Source: Vitis vinifera (taxonomy: Eukaryota > Streptophyta > Magnoliopsida > Vitales > Vitaceae). Taken from it: a DNA stretch of 64,000 bases. Below are positions 28,174-37,656 of this stretch, one piece after another. A program made the translations under genes and the position numbers. The notes beneath the pieces were generated by a model. The model made no database searches. It saw only the letters and a program-made list of their open reading frames with translations, and was not told the origin of the DNA. Location: assembly GCF_030704535.1 (NCBI RefSeq), contig NC_081818.1, forward strand, positions 30,274,001-30,338,000. The letters run 5' to 3'. Numbering within the stretch: the first letter of the stretch is position 1; every line of letters begins with the position of its first letter.

Positions 28174-28213
<40 letters not shown>

Positions 28214-29703
28214 TGATAGGTAACACAATAATAATTTCTTTCTTTGTACTTTTTTTTTTCTTATGGAAGCCTTGACTTGTAATTTCCTTAAATACAGTGT
28301 TTGAGAATATGACAAAGCTAAAAATGATTGGTCAAAACCTGTTGGTAGTCATCAAGTAGTGTTGGAGTCTAAATATAGCTTTTATCTGTCTCTTACTTAG
28401 CACTGCTGGGATGGAGGCCAGTGGAACCAGCAACATGAAGTTTGCAATGAATGGCTGTATCCTGATTGGGACCTTGGATGGGGCCAATGTTGAAATAAGG
28501 CAAGAGGTTGGAGAAGACAACTTTTTCCTCTTTGGGGCACAAGCTCATGAGATTGCAGGGCTTAGGAAAGAAAGAGCTGAGGGCAAGGTGTGCTAGTTGA
28601 TGACATTGTTTATTTTCGTTTAGTGTTTTCGATTGAAATGTCAGCCTAATGAGCTACAGTCAGGTGCCCCAAAAAATTGAAATTACTGTTGGAAATTCTG
28701 TTATTTTTCTTCATTTAAAAATTAAAAGGGAACCCAAAAATGGAAAAATAATTTTGTTTCCTTGTGTCATTCTTGTTTTGGGCATGTGGTTGAGTTGCAT
28801 TTTGATCTTGGTGATCTCTTTATGTAGTTTGTGCCAGACCCACGCTTTGAAGAAGTCAAGGAATTTGTCAGAAGTGGCATTTTTGGGCCTTGCAACTATG
28901 ATGAACTGATAGGATCCTTGGAAGGAAACGAAGGATTTGGCCAAGCAGATTATTTCCTTGTGGGCAAGGACTTCCCCAGTTATATTGAATGCCAAGAAAA
29001 GGTCGATGAGGCATACGGAGACCAAAAGGTAAGTGATCTCTGTATTCAAGTGCAAGCATGCATATATTGTTGCTACATGGATGCATGTATTGCTATATGC
29101 CTACAATCCAATACTGTGGACACACAGAGCAGATGCATGTTTCTCTAGAGGTCCTCTTGAATTCCCATTTGCAGATGCTGTTTTGAAATTCTCTAATTTT
29201 TCCCAAATTATATGCAACTACTATAGTCAGTTACTTGTGGTTTATTCAGAAAAATTGTGTACTACGAATAGTTGGTGATTATTCATGATATATCCATTCA
29301 CTCCAATTATTTTTGAATGATAACTTAGCTCCTTTTCTCCTAATTTGCATTAATTATTCTTGGAAAAGGGTCATACACCCATGGTTTGACTCAACCCTGT
29401 GCAGCAGGGCCTGTGAGTTTCCACATTATAAAAGAAACTGTGCTAAAGTTGATGCATTTATACAGAAGTGGTTCTCCATTATGTGTACACCAGTCTTGTT
29501 TCCCAAGCATGCTGCTACAAGTGTGTCCAATACTATTTTTTCTTTCCATGCCCTTCCCTAATATCTGTGATTTGGTGTTGGGACAGAGATGGACAAGAAT
29601 GTCAATCTTAAATGCAGCTGGCTCCTACAAGTTCAGCAGTGATAGAACAATTCACGAGTATGCAAAAGACATATGGAACATAGAACCTGTTGAATTACCG
29701 TAG
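4955..29703 (+). CDS. PHS1: Plastidial alpha-1,4-glucan (starch) phosphorylase, L isozyme
   Basis: Exons: 4955-5186, 6523-6761, 6866-6967, 7985-8161, 8354-8629, 9029-9300, 9816-9933, 10023-10454, 10615-10767, 12044-12172, 12672-12908, 26301-26377, 28401-28587, 28828-29028, 29587-29703. They total 2,949 nt (982 aa), in frame throughout with GT-AG introns. The enzyme reversibly moves glucose between alpha-glucan and glucose 1-phosphate using pyridoxal phosphate (EC 2.4.1.1). The N-terminus is Ser-rich, a likely plastid transit peptide. Family landmarks include [33 protein letters not shown] and [13 protein letters not shown]. The PLP lysine lies in [14 protein letters not shown] at about residue 828. 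An acidic Glu/Asp-rich insertion (about residues 512-580, exon 8) is the hallmark that separates the plastidial L form from the cytosolic H form. The chosen ATG begins MASSSFST; an upstream in-frame ATG at 4937 is possible but less like a transit peptide. Intron 11 is 13,392 bp because of retrotransposons, yet splice sites and reading frame look intact. Confidence 0.97.
5751..6360. mobile_element. Composite foldback element in PHS1 intron 1
   Basis: Two direct partial copies begin at 5751 (TGTAATGATTTGCACC) and 6025 (TGTAACGACCTGCACC). A third copy runs in the opposite sense and ends at 6360 (GGTTGTTACA), so 6025-6360 forms an imperfect inverted repeat and 5751-6360 is a composite. Shared inner blocks include the 'gatatt..tttgg..caaagggg' region and a 'tatccaatgtgggatatcaca' type block. 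The eight bases left of 5751 (attattgt) match the eight right of 6360 (attgttgt) at 7 of 8 positions, a possible target duplication. No transposase ORF is present. It is a non-autonomous DNA element of a family widespread in dicots; the superfamily is undecided. Confidence 0.65.
10197..10283 (+). repeat. In-frame acidic-coding repeat in PHS1 exon 8
   Basis: The run repeats a core that reads as (E)LIDEEEE: 'cttattgatgaagaagaa' and near copies occur about four times within 87 bp, always in frame. It encodes the acidic loop of the L-type insertion. The pattern suggests recent slippage expansion within an already acidic loop, so the length may vary between alleles. Confidence 0.8.
11405..11457 (-). 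mobile_element. LINE 3'-end fragment in PHS1 intron 10
   Basis: A T-run followed by 'gataggcaaacaaggatat' and a 'aaagacgccaatcaaagagg' block resembles the tails at 34248 and, more loosely, at 32650 and 51850. Read on the minus strand this would be the 3' terminus with its poly(A) tail of a 5'-truncated L1-type LINE. The assignment rests on similarity between copies inside this window. Confidence 0.4.
13168..13554 (+). repeat. Probable Copia solo LTR in PHS1 intron 11
   Basis: It starts TGTTGGAAATTAAACTTG, contains TATAAATAGG boxes typical of plant Copia LTR promoters, and can end at TCTCTATCA. There is no matching partner LTR or internal region beside it. A 96 bp segment bearing the TATAAATAGG box is tandemly duplicated (13346-13441 and 13442-13537), so the LTR carries two promoter-like copies in the PHS1 sense direction. 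No clear target duplication was found, so the right border is uncertain. Confidence 0.55.
13690..13849 (-). repeat. 3' LTR of the Copia element
   Basis: It starts TG and ends CA on both strands (minus-strand start TGTTGAATATAATG) and is adjacent to the polypurine tract at about 13850-13859. It is near-identical to 18625-18784. Confidence 0.93.
13857..17948 (-). pseudogene. Broken Copia gag-pol polyprotein
   Basis: Gag starts at 17948. A CCHC zinc knuckle ([14 protein letters not shown]) lies near 17190-17230. The protease motif near 16945 reads DFGASDH, with Phe where the family has Ser or Thr after the catalytic Asp. Integrase with its DNA-binding region lies at 16540-15480. Reverse transcriptase (YVDDIV) and RNase H (TDADWAG) lie within 15347-14082, the longest intact block (about 420 aa). 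Breaks: in-frame TAG at 17751 and 17328, TGA near 17265, TAA at 16540, TGA at 16231, adjacent TAG/TGA near 15350-15356 and TAG at 14082. Frameshifts lie near 16840 and 15475. Almost every stop fits a C-to-T change on one or other strand. The reading frame ends at 13857 next to the polypurine tract. It cannot encode a full polyprotein. Confidence 0.9.
18625..18784 (-). repeat. 5' LTR of the Copia element
   Basis: Followed on the minus strand by the tRNA-Met primer site at about 18612-18624. Its single difference from the partner LTR lies in the GA-rich end. Confidence 0.93.
18790..19495 (+). other. Unexplained coding-like sequence left of the Gypsy element
   Basis: An open frame starts at 19080 ([17 protein letters not shown]) and runs 74 codons. 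After a stop and a frameshift at the A-run near 19365, a further 30-odd codons read openly ([20 protein letters not shown]). I do not recognise the protein. The stretch may continue past the Gypsy insertion at 24607-24957, where another 102-codon frame begins [14 protein letters not shown]. It could be an older transposon or gene relic that was split by the Gypsy element. Confidence 0.3.
19501..20009 (-). repeat. 3' LTR of the Gypsy element
   Basis: 509 bp, ending TCTCTATCA on the plus strand. The first plus-strand base is G where the partner has T, so the TG terminus is mutated. Confidence 0.92.
20108..24063 (-). pseudogene. Broken Gypsy gag-pol with C-terminal chromodomain
   Basis: Gag starts at 24063 ([15 protein letters not shown]) but stops resembling gag after about 150 codons. 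The following frame (from about 23615) is already past the usual zinc knuckle, so a deletion probably removed it. The protease is at about 23350 ([11 protein letters not shown]). Reverse transcriptase and RNase H lie at 22575-21418 ([17 protein letters not shown]). Integrase lies at 21289-20400, with an HHCC finger (HYGGTASH...CLTCQ), then a [14 protein letters not shown] segment. At 20230-20110 the frame reads a chromodomain ([14 protein letters not shown]) and ends in a TAG where the fold expects an aromatic residue. Further stops or frameshifts occur near 22758, 22650, 21418, 21290, 20935 and 20860. Chromodomains guide integration into particular chromatin. Confidence 0.9.
24092..24601 (-). 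repeat. 5' LTR of the Gypsy element
   Basis: 510 bp, starting TGATGCAGTAC on the plus strand next to the primer site and ending TCTCTATCA. Transcription would run leftward. Confidence 0.92.
24607..26300. other. Remainder of PHS1 intron 11
   Basis: 24607-24957 holds a 102-codon open frame of unknown identity that may continue the relic at 19080-19495. The rest is AT-rich with no gene. Around 26040-26185 the sequence ends 'ttgctaggtgccttttaatg..ttacttgcctacaaaaataaat', which looks like the plus-strand 3' end of a LINE. Confidence 0.4.
27611..28178. repeat. Tandem duplication interrupted by a MITE, PHS1 intron 12
   Basis: A unit of about 97 bp (27611-27707; it contains 'ctctagcttcatattccata') is followed by a second copy. 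The second copy starts at 27708, is interrupted at 27729, and resumes at 28112. Removing 27730-28111 and one copy of the 8 bp target restores two adjacent copies, so duplication preceded insertion. Confidence 0.7.
27730..28111. mobile_element. hAT-type MITE in PHS1 intron 12
   Basis: The 382 bp element has terminal inverted repeats: the left end reads catag-gtttaaaaggtgca and the right end, reversed, reads catagttttaaaaggtgca. The 8 bp flanks are ttggttgt (27722-27729) and gtggttgt (28112-28119), matching at 7 of 8. An 8 bp duplication with CA-starting ends fits hAT. There is no ORF. Confidence 0.75.
28176..28211. repeat. (AT)n microsatellite, PHS1 intron 12
   Basis: About 18 AT dinucleotides, followed directly by 'tttttgataggtaac', a short sequence common at LINE tails. 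Confidence 0.9.
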
Positions 29704-30706
29704 GAAGGCCATCTAAACCCGGCAGCAGAGAGTAGGCCTCCCACATAGTTGCAGCTGAGATGAAGGGAGCCTTTTCAGTGACATCTGTACAACTAAACTT
29801 TCTGTTTCTGTTCTATGTAAAAGAATACTGCTGAGGAATAAAGTGCAGCACAGAAAGTACTATTATTATGTAATAAAAAGTTGGTTGTTTGGTTAAATCT
29901 AATTCTTGTTCACCCTTCAATTTTGGCCAAGCTTATCAATCACTGCGACCTCCTGGACTGTTGACATTCTTAGCACCTTTTCTGTATCCTTGGCAAGGTA
30001 GCATGGCACCTGCTGGCCTAGGACCTCGAAGTGAACAAATGGGTATAAATCAGATTGTTTCCCAAAATGCCTAAGCATTGTAACTCGCCTTGCTTCCATC
30101 TACATGGCTTCGCATCATATCAGGATTTGATGAAGGTAAGAAAGATGTCTGTAATGTTGTGTTTGCAAACCTATTTTCGTTAGTAGCATAAGCCACAAGA
30201 GCATGGTTTCTGGTTGATGACCTGCAACATACAATTTTCCCTTCATATCAGTTCTCACTGGAGTACATGAACCAGAGAGACGCACATCCAAACATCTGCT
30301 GAAATGGTTTACAGCGTGTTAAGCATCAAAATGAAAGTGACGGCACAAGGTTTCATAGATATGGGGTACTCCAGATACTTTTGACTGATGAAAATCACTG
30401 ATCCAGCTTCACAAAGAACATGGAACCATTGATGCCAGAGCACTTCCTCAGAACAACGTTTTGGTCTGTAGGAATGGGAAAAACTATGGATGCGTCACCT
30501 ATAAAGTATTTGTCCCTGAAGGGTATCGTTCATTAAAAATCAATCTTCCACAAAACTTAGAAGTAATTTTTGTATGGAAATGGATTATGTAAGTGAATAT
30601 GGAGCGGGAGAACATACTGTAAACAGAAAAAGAATAAACTGCAAGAATTCACAGTTTTGGTTCTCCCTAAAATTTCAAAATAAACGAATAAATAAATGTT
30701 CCATCT
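29704..30706 (+). terminator. PHS1 3'UTR and tail-to-tail intergenic region
   Basis: AATAAA occurs at 29835 and TAATAAAAAG near 29869, both plausible poly(A) signals 130-170 bp after the stop. 29890-30706 has no supported gene. The neighbouring minus-strand zinc-finger gene ends at 30707, so the two genes converge. Confidence 0.6.
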
Positions 30707-33700
30707 TCATGTGGCAGTGGCCACCCCTCTTCCAGCTGCATGTTTCTTCACCATGGCAGCGTGCTTTTGTCCTGCAAGATGATAATTGAAAACTGTCTCA
30801 CTATTGCACACCACATTGCATATTGAACATGTCCTGACTGCATCTGCTGCAGCCCCACATTCCACGATCCTTCTTCTCTTTGTCTCCAAATCCTCTAAAG
30901 ATTCAGCTGTCGCCTTGGTCTTTTTCCCACTAACAGCTTTGCCTTTATTGGGGTTTTCTGGTGGTCCAATTACTGGATTGTCTGAACTTGCTTCAACAGT
31001 AGGCACAGGGGCAACTGTGTCTTTTAGCTTCTCCATGTTCTTCTTGTGCCTCCTTCCTAGTTTATGCTGGGCAAGGATATCGTCGCTGTTACAATCAACT
31101 TTGCAAACTTCACAATATGCAGATTGTATTATCTTCATTTTCTTTGCTCCCTTCTTCCTAGTGCCACTGCTACGAGCCTGAACTGTTGAAGTAGTCCACA
31201 AGATGGAGTTCACATTTGCAGTAATCAGCTGCTCTGTCCCATTTGGAGGTATTGCGAGGCTCTGCACAGGGAATTGGGATATTATTTACAGAAATAACAA
31301 TAAAAAAATCAAGAAAAAGCAAACAAAGAAGCTTACAAATAGAACTAAAGTCAATTCATTTATCACCTCCAGATTTTTAGCCCAAGGTTTTCCCCATACT
31401 GGATTTTGATGATCACAAAACAAAGAATGGTTATTTAATTGTCTGCTTGAGTATTTATCACAGATTTTAAAGTTAGCAAGCCATTCAAAGGTCAATCAAG
31501 TAAAGGATGCAAGATTATGCATCATGGACAACCCATCAAGCTTCAGTTTTTTTGGGATCTTAAAATTGTGAGGTTGAGGTGCACTAAGCTAGGATTGCAT
31601 AAAAAGGGTATAGGGTACCAATCAATTCAATTCTGATTAAAAACCTATCCAACTGAAACCTTAAATTGTCTTATATTCCTTAAAAAAATTGGATGAAATA
31701 TGTTTAAAATGAAAACTGATGTTGATTCAATGCAATTATTGGTTAAAAAGGTTTTCAAGATGTATGAGAAGCATGTCAAAGCTGGTTTTCAAATTTTCCT
31801 GGGCATAAAACTAGCAAAAAAATCAGCTATTGGGAAAATTGAGGTGGACTTGTTGACTGCCTGATCAAATATTTGAGACTTAACTTTTACATTTTTCAGG
31901 CAGCACCTAATGGTTGAGAGGCGGTTGAGGTTGGACCTCAACTGGTCAAGGTTCCTGGCCTACAACGGCCACTAAAAAGTTCTCAATAACTAGTTTTTGG
32001 TTGACCATTCAGTTAACTGATTGAGCTGGAACTACTATGCCTAACAACTAGTTTCACTCTGAAACTTCTATTTAAAGCTCTCCCTCTTCATTTATAATGT
32101 TGCCCACCTCTTGAAATCACTGTTACATCTCATCAAAGAGTTTTGAAAAATTTTCTTGAGTGCACCATTCATCCACTTGCTAATCCTCAATTGGTGCAAC
32201 TTAATCCTAGTTTACCTTTGTATTTGAGCCTCAATTTACAAACTATGAAATATACTTTGAGTAAATTTTTTCTTGTAGTTGGTGAGAGGTTATTTCAAGT
32301 GTAAGAGATTACTTGAGTGGTTGTAAAGGCATATTGGAGCCTTGGAAATCCAATTGTATAAGACTTGAAGGTTTTGGGTTGGAAGAAACCTTGGTATAAT
32401 GATAGGTACCTCAAACTTGGGTTGAAGCAAGAGGGACTAGATGTAGGCAATTGATGAAGCAATATAAAATCATTATTTGCTCCTCTCTATCATTTTCTCT
32501 ATTTACTTTTCTTTGCTTTACTTTTTGTTATTTCTTATCATTTCCATTCAAATTTATTAAAAATTTGAAAAGAGACCAACACCCAATTCAAACTCTCCTC
32601 CCTATTCCCCCCTTCACCCCTTCACCCCTTCTTAGTGTTAACCTAGGATTTTTTTTTATTTATTTATTTATTTTTTATAAGTAAAGCAATTGTATTAAAA
32701 GCACCAAAAAAAGCGCGTAAGGTACACACAGTGTATGTAAGGCAAAAAGGAGGTAAGGAAAAAAACAACACCCTCGCTTTATTTGCAGCCCAACCAATCT
32801 ATGAAGTCAAAAAGGGACAAAGACCTAGACCCTAAACATAAACCTAACCTACTCCAAAAACATGTACATAAAGGAGCATAAAATAGCATGGTCTGTTAGT
32901 GTTGAATCTTCAAAGGCTCTTCGGTTTCTCTCCTTCCATAAAGTCCAAAATAAGCACAGAGGAGCTGCTTTCCAGGTCTTCTTTCTTTTCTTCCCAACAA
33001 AGGCACCCCGCCAACTAAAGAGGGAATCCTTGATTGAGAGAGGCATTAACCACTATACACCAAACATAGCAAAGACAAGGTGCCACAACACGATTGCCTT
33101 AGGATAGTGAAGGAGAATATGGTTTGCTGACTCCTCTTCATCCTTACACATATAACACCTGTTTGGAAGACTCCACCCCCTCCTTTTTAGCTGATCTAGA
33201 GTTAGAATTTTGCTCCAAACTGCTTCCCAAGCAAAGAAGCTAACTCTCATTGGCACCTAGGGATTCCACACAATGCTTGTGGGGAATCCTTGCGAGGAAC
33301 AACCTGCTAAGGAGGAGTAGAAAGATTTGACTAAAAAGGTGCCTCCCTTGGACAGCTGCCAAACGATAACATCCTTTACTCCTTCTCTGATCACCCATGA
33401 CAAGTGAGTGGGGAAGCCACATCCTAGAGAGGGATGTAATAGATTGGAGTTCACATTCTGAAGCATCTAACCTATGATGGAGGAGTTGGTCTATGCTATA
33501 TATCAGAGATTCATGTCTGTCCCATTCCTATTTCAAGTTTCAATTTGAGCATCCACAAAACACTTTGCATTTTCAGTATAAGGACAATGATGATGGCCCC
33601 AGCCACCTGTTATTGCATTTCCACCTTAGTGTTGGTTCTTGGAGGGAGACTATTAGATCATATAACTTTCCATCTTCTTCCTTATTTAGGTTTAGTCCTC

Positions 33701-36700
33701 TTTACGGGATTCATACTATTATATGGTTGCAATGACACAGATTTTTTCCCATCACACAAACCCTCCATTAATCATCAACTTGAGATCATGCTCATTCACC
33801 TTTATTTTACAATCTTTGTTACTTATTTAAGCAAGCTTTTGTCTTATTCCTTTTATTATGAGCTGATGAAGTTCCAAATGTTCCTCACTTGCTTTTAAAT
33901 TCTTTGTTCTTACATTTTTTCCCTTTTCCATTCTTTTTAACAAGGAATCCACTCCAAGAACAAGACATCTATTCTAGTTGCCAGCGAAGCAAATCCAGGG
34001 TGATATTGGCCCTACACCACTTAAACATCAAGGAGGCTCAAACTCAAAACCTCTCATTCATTGCCAGAGAGCACTACGACTAAGATACAACCAAGGGGGC
34101 CTTTCAAATCAATGTTATACACAATATAATTGGAATAAAATTCAATTATCTTACTGTTCTGCAGCTGTTTGAGGTTGATGCAATGCTTGATTGATTTTAA
34201 TCCTTCATATATACACATAATGTTCTCCCATCCATACTAAAATGTTCACATTTTTTTCCTTAACAGGCAAACAAAGAGTATATTGAAAAGCACCAATCAA
34301 AAAGGGGCATGGCACCCCTTGAAAACTAGGAGTATACAAAGGGTGGCCAAAAGGTCATAGAGAAACAAAAAATTATTGGACTCCTATACAATCAGAGAAT
34401 AAAACAAGGAGGAATAGAAGGTTGTTAATCTTGGAGCTGCATTATTAGTTGAACAACTCTCATTTATTTATTTTGGTTGGGGGTTTAGGTTGTTAGCATA
34501 CTTATATGAATTGCCCCATCTCTGATAGAAATGCCCCTATAGTGAAGATCAACATATGAATTAAATAATGAGGACAACGACACTAATTACATAATATATT
34601 TAGTATAATGACTACATAATATATGTAGTATAATGCATCTTTTGCTAAAGGTGCTGGGATCTACAGTGGCTCCATGAACACAAGGAAACCATTTAATAGG
34701 CTCACAGCGCAAACCATATGATAAAAACAGCAATTTTTCATCTCCCATCAACAATCTTTTGTGGTAAACCTTAAAGGAAAATAAATAAAAATTAGTAAAA
34801 TTGGTAAAATGAAGTAGAAACAAAGATGGAATGAGAAGTGAATCAGATTAAAGAGCACATCAAAAAATGCTGGAGTCATGGGCAATTCAGCCTTTGGCAG
34901 GATTTAACTCAGGCTAAGAATAGATCTGAAATTTACTTTGGCAAAACTTGGGTGATCCTAGCTAGATTTTGAGGCCTAAATAATCCCAATGTCTGCATTT
35001 ATTTAATTATTTATTTTCTGAGGTTCTTATGAGTTAACCAAAAAAAGGTTTTTCTTAAATGTTACATTGCCAAAAAAGGTATGTTAGTTTAGTCAATGAG
35101 TACCATGGCCTTGACACAATGCTATACATTTGAGTTTAGGGGGGCTAGACAAAGAACAGACTTGGGCCCAGCTTGGATCCATATTTCAAGGTGAATTTAG
35201 CCACCAACCACAGTTTGACTTGCACCTCTATGACAGCAATGTAAAGAAGATAACATTGCATAGAGATGGCAATATGCTAGTGCTTCAACATGTACTAACA
35301 ACTTCCAAAATTGAAGCATTGTTCTGAATGATGAATTCTGATTTCATGGTACCATTGTGAAAATAATATCTGAAAGTATGATAGAGAAACTAAATATAGA
35401 CAGAAGTGCATCTTGAATCGTACAAAAAACATGGCTCAAGGAAGGTGAAGCACAAATCAGCATCACAGCAATGATCACACCACCTTTCATTTTTGTTTCT
35501 CCTTCTCCTCTGAAATGCTAACTAGTGAGCAGTACTAGTTATTGTGGGGGTGATAGGAAGGGAGGTTAGAGGTTATTTATTGGTGGGCGATGTGGAAAGC
35601 ATCTGAAAGGGTGAGTGGGGAGGGCACTACTTGTTATAATATTTTGGCTTGTTATTTGCCTTTAAACGTCACCTGTGTGGCCTAAAATAGTAAATGAGAG
35701 TGCATTCCCTCATGAATCTGTTCCACTTTTCCTAGCTTGGCTACATTTGAGCAGTGTTGTTTACTAGTTTATAGTGTGGTACACGTTGATGGGGTTTCAA
35801 TGGTTCTTGCAAAGGGCATTGTACAGGTGTCTTTGCTTCTGTATACGTGCTTATTGCACATAATCAGAAGGTTTGAAGGGAAAATGACTTGGCACTCATA
35901 GAGGAACCACTAAGATATGAGAATATGAGGGGCCATGTTCTCTATTTGGTTTCATACCCTTTGAGTTAGAGCGGATAAAGAACGGAGAAAGGGAAGAAAA
36001 TTGTTCAATCAATCTGTATCTGAAAGCTTGCTATTTTTGGCTTTAGCTGATGGCTGAAGGTGAAGTTAAAATCACAAATTTTAAAGGATAATAGAGGTAT
36101 TATAAGAGTTGTGGATTATATTTGGTTCCTAGAAAGTATTAAGGAAAGAAAAAAATGATAAGGAAAATGATTTTCTCATGCTTGGTTTTACCATGAAAGA
36201 TAAAAAAAAAAAAAAAAGAAGTCAAATGTAATTAAAACAAATTACTATTCTGTGGTCAAACCAATCATATTATATTTAGAGTGCATTTGACAGTGATTAT
36301 AGAAAGTGTTTCTAACTTTTCTAATACTTAAAATTTTTTATCTTTTAAGCATTAGAAAGACTAGAAATACTTCTTAGAATCACTTCCAAACATACTCTTA
36401 GGTTATGTTTGGTTCCCGGAAAATACTAAGGAAAGAAAAAAAATGCAAAGAAAAATGATTTTTTCATGTTTGGTTATCCTATGAAAAATATAAAAGAAAA
36501 TAAAATATAATTAAAACTAATCAAAAACCTATGTATTTTAAAATTATTTAATCTTTATATTAATGAGTTAAAATAAATAAAATGAGTTTGAAGTAAAAAA
36601 TAAAAATAACTTATCAATTTTTAATCCATTCTTTATTTTCCTTCACTTTTTCTTTCCTTCAATTTTTCCTTTATATTTTCTTTCCCTTGCATTTTCCCTC

Positions 36701-37611
36701 AAATTTTCTGAGAACCAAACATAGCCTTAGAGTGCGTTTGACAATGATTCGAAGTAGAAAAGTTAGAAACACTTCCTAAAATTACTTCCAAACACACAAT
36801 TAGTAGGCTAAGACATAAGTTAGGACTCAAATCTAGAGGAAGAATAAAGAGAAAGCAATTTAAAAATTGAAACTCACAACCAAGCCAAATAATGAAAATT
36901 CTTTATTTACGACATTCTAATTCCCCTTCTTTTCCTGCAATTTATCGTCAACCAAATAGGCCATTCAACACTCTAACCTCTTCTAATTTCTTAGATTTTT
37001 GCCAATAGTTAAACAGAGCCATAATTTTAAATTCAAAGCTCAACACCTCTTGTTTCCCTACATTTATATCAGAAACTACAAAAGCCCACAGCTTCAACAA
37101 TCTATCCACTGTTCTCAATTATCGATTTGCGCCTAAACCATGGATAACATAACACTCAAAAGAAACACAATTTCAAACAACAAGCACTTACAACTGCATA
37201 CCCAATGGGCTTGGCTCCCCAACTCTGGGCACTTGGGGCCTGATAGCAATCGGACGGCATCGTGGAGGAGGCGGAACCCAGTGTATAATGAGCGTAGGTG
37301 ACGACCGGCTGCGTGGCTTCATGGCCCACACGGGTAGCTGGGTGAGAGTTGAGGTAGGCGTATGAGTCAACCCCTGGAGGCCTAAGCCCATGCTCCGCAC
37401 CAAAGCTGTATGTTTCATGGGACTTGACAACCGAATAAGGATTTTGTAGCCTAAGGTTAGGGTTGGGGTCTGGGTTAGGATTTGGGAGGTGATGAAAGTG
37501 GTGGTGTTGGGGATGAGGGTAGTGTGGGTAATGAGTATTGTAGATTGGAGCATATGGGTCCATTGGTGGACTGGGTTTCGCTTGAACTTCAGGCCACCTG
37601 CTGTAATCCAT
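30707..37611 (-). CDS. Protein with two U1-type (matrin-like) zinc fingers
   Basis: Exon 1 is 37611-37192 and exon 2 is 31261-30707. The intron is phase 0 and 5,930 bp, giving 324 residues. Exon 1 (MDYSRWPEVQAKPSPP) is rich in His, Pro, Asn and Tyr, a disordered low-complexity region. Exon 2 has two fingers of the C-x2-C-x12-H-x5-H type. The first is C190/C193/H206/H212 (YCEVCKVDC) and the second is C285/C288/H301/H307 (TCSICNVVC). A Lys-rich linker (ETKRRRI) lies between them, a likely nuclear signal. Such fingers bind double-stranded RNA or structured RNA in animal ZNF346/ZFR-type proteins. Plant relatives are often labelled UBP1-associated protein 1C-like. RNA binding is inferred from the family. 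A further small exon inside the intron is possible (open segments at 31373-31420 and about 34660-34770) but not needed for the frame. Confidence 0.75.
31620..32645 (+). repeat. Copia LTR remnant inside the zinc-finger gene intron
   Basis: The segment has the texture of a SIRE-type Copia LTR: 'caattgtataagacttgaag', 'cctcaaacttgggttgaag', and the terminal 'gagaccaacacccaattca' followed by a C-rich end. It lacks a coding region and I could not find a partner LTR, so it is probably a solo or truncated LTR. Borders are approximate. Confidence 0.45.
32650..33560 (-). pseudogene. 5'-truncated L1-type LINE, C-terminal reverse-transcriptase/zf-RVT part
   Basis: Minus-strand frames at 33466-33257, 33256-33053 and 33046-32849 read as the zf-RVT region of plant LINE ORF2: FFAWEAVWSKILTLDQLKRR, then CYMCKDEEESANHILLHYP, then LFWTLWKERNRRAFED. 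A TAG interrupts between the first two blocks, after IVWNP. The T/A-rich stretch at 32650-32680 on the plus strand is the poly(A) tail. The catalytic reverse transcriptase is absent, so the copy was dead on insertion. It lies in the same orientation as its host gene. Confidence 0.85.
34248..34400 (-). mobile_element. LINE 3'-end fragment
   Basis: A T-run followed by 'ttaacaggcaaacaaagag' and a 'gaaaagcaccaatcaaa' block resembles the fragment at 11405. It is a short 5'-truncated tail with no coding capacity. Confidence 0.45.
36279..36797. mobile_element. Chain of three Tourist-like MITEs separated by TTA
   Basis: Element 1 (36279-36397) has ends GAGTGCATTTGACAGTGATT and, reversed, GAGTATGTTTGGAAGTGATT. 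Element 2 (36401-36726) has ends GGTTATGTTTGGTTCCC and, reversed, GGCTATGTTTGGTTCTC. Element 3 (36730 to about 36797) resembles element 1. TTA stands at 36276-36278, 36398-36400 and 36727-36729, the 3 bp TWA target of PIF/Harbinger. None codes for protein. Single-ended relatives of element 2 occur at about 36118-36240 and 38382-38540. Confidence 0.75.
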
Positions 37612-37625
37612 GCCAATTTTATACA

Positions 37626-37656
<31 letters not shown>

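Noticed and set aside
37188..37616. 142-codon minus ORF in another frame of the U1-finger first exon
   Set aside because: The alternative frame MDYSRWPEV joins exon 2 in phase; this one does not.
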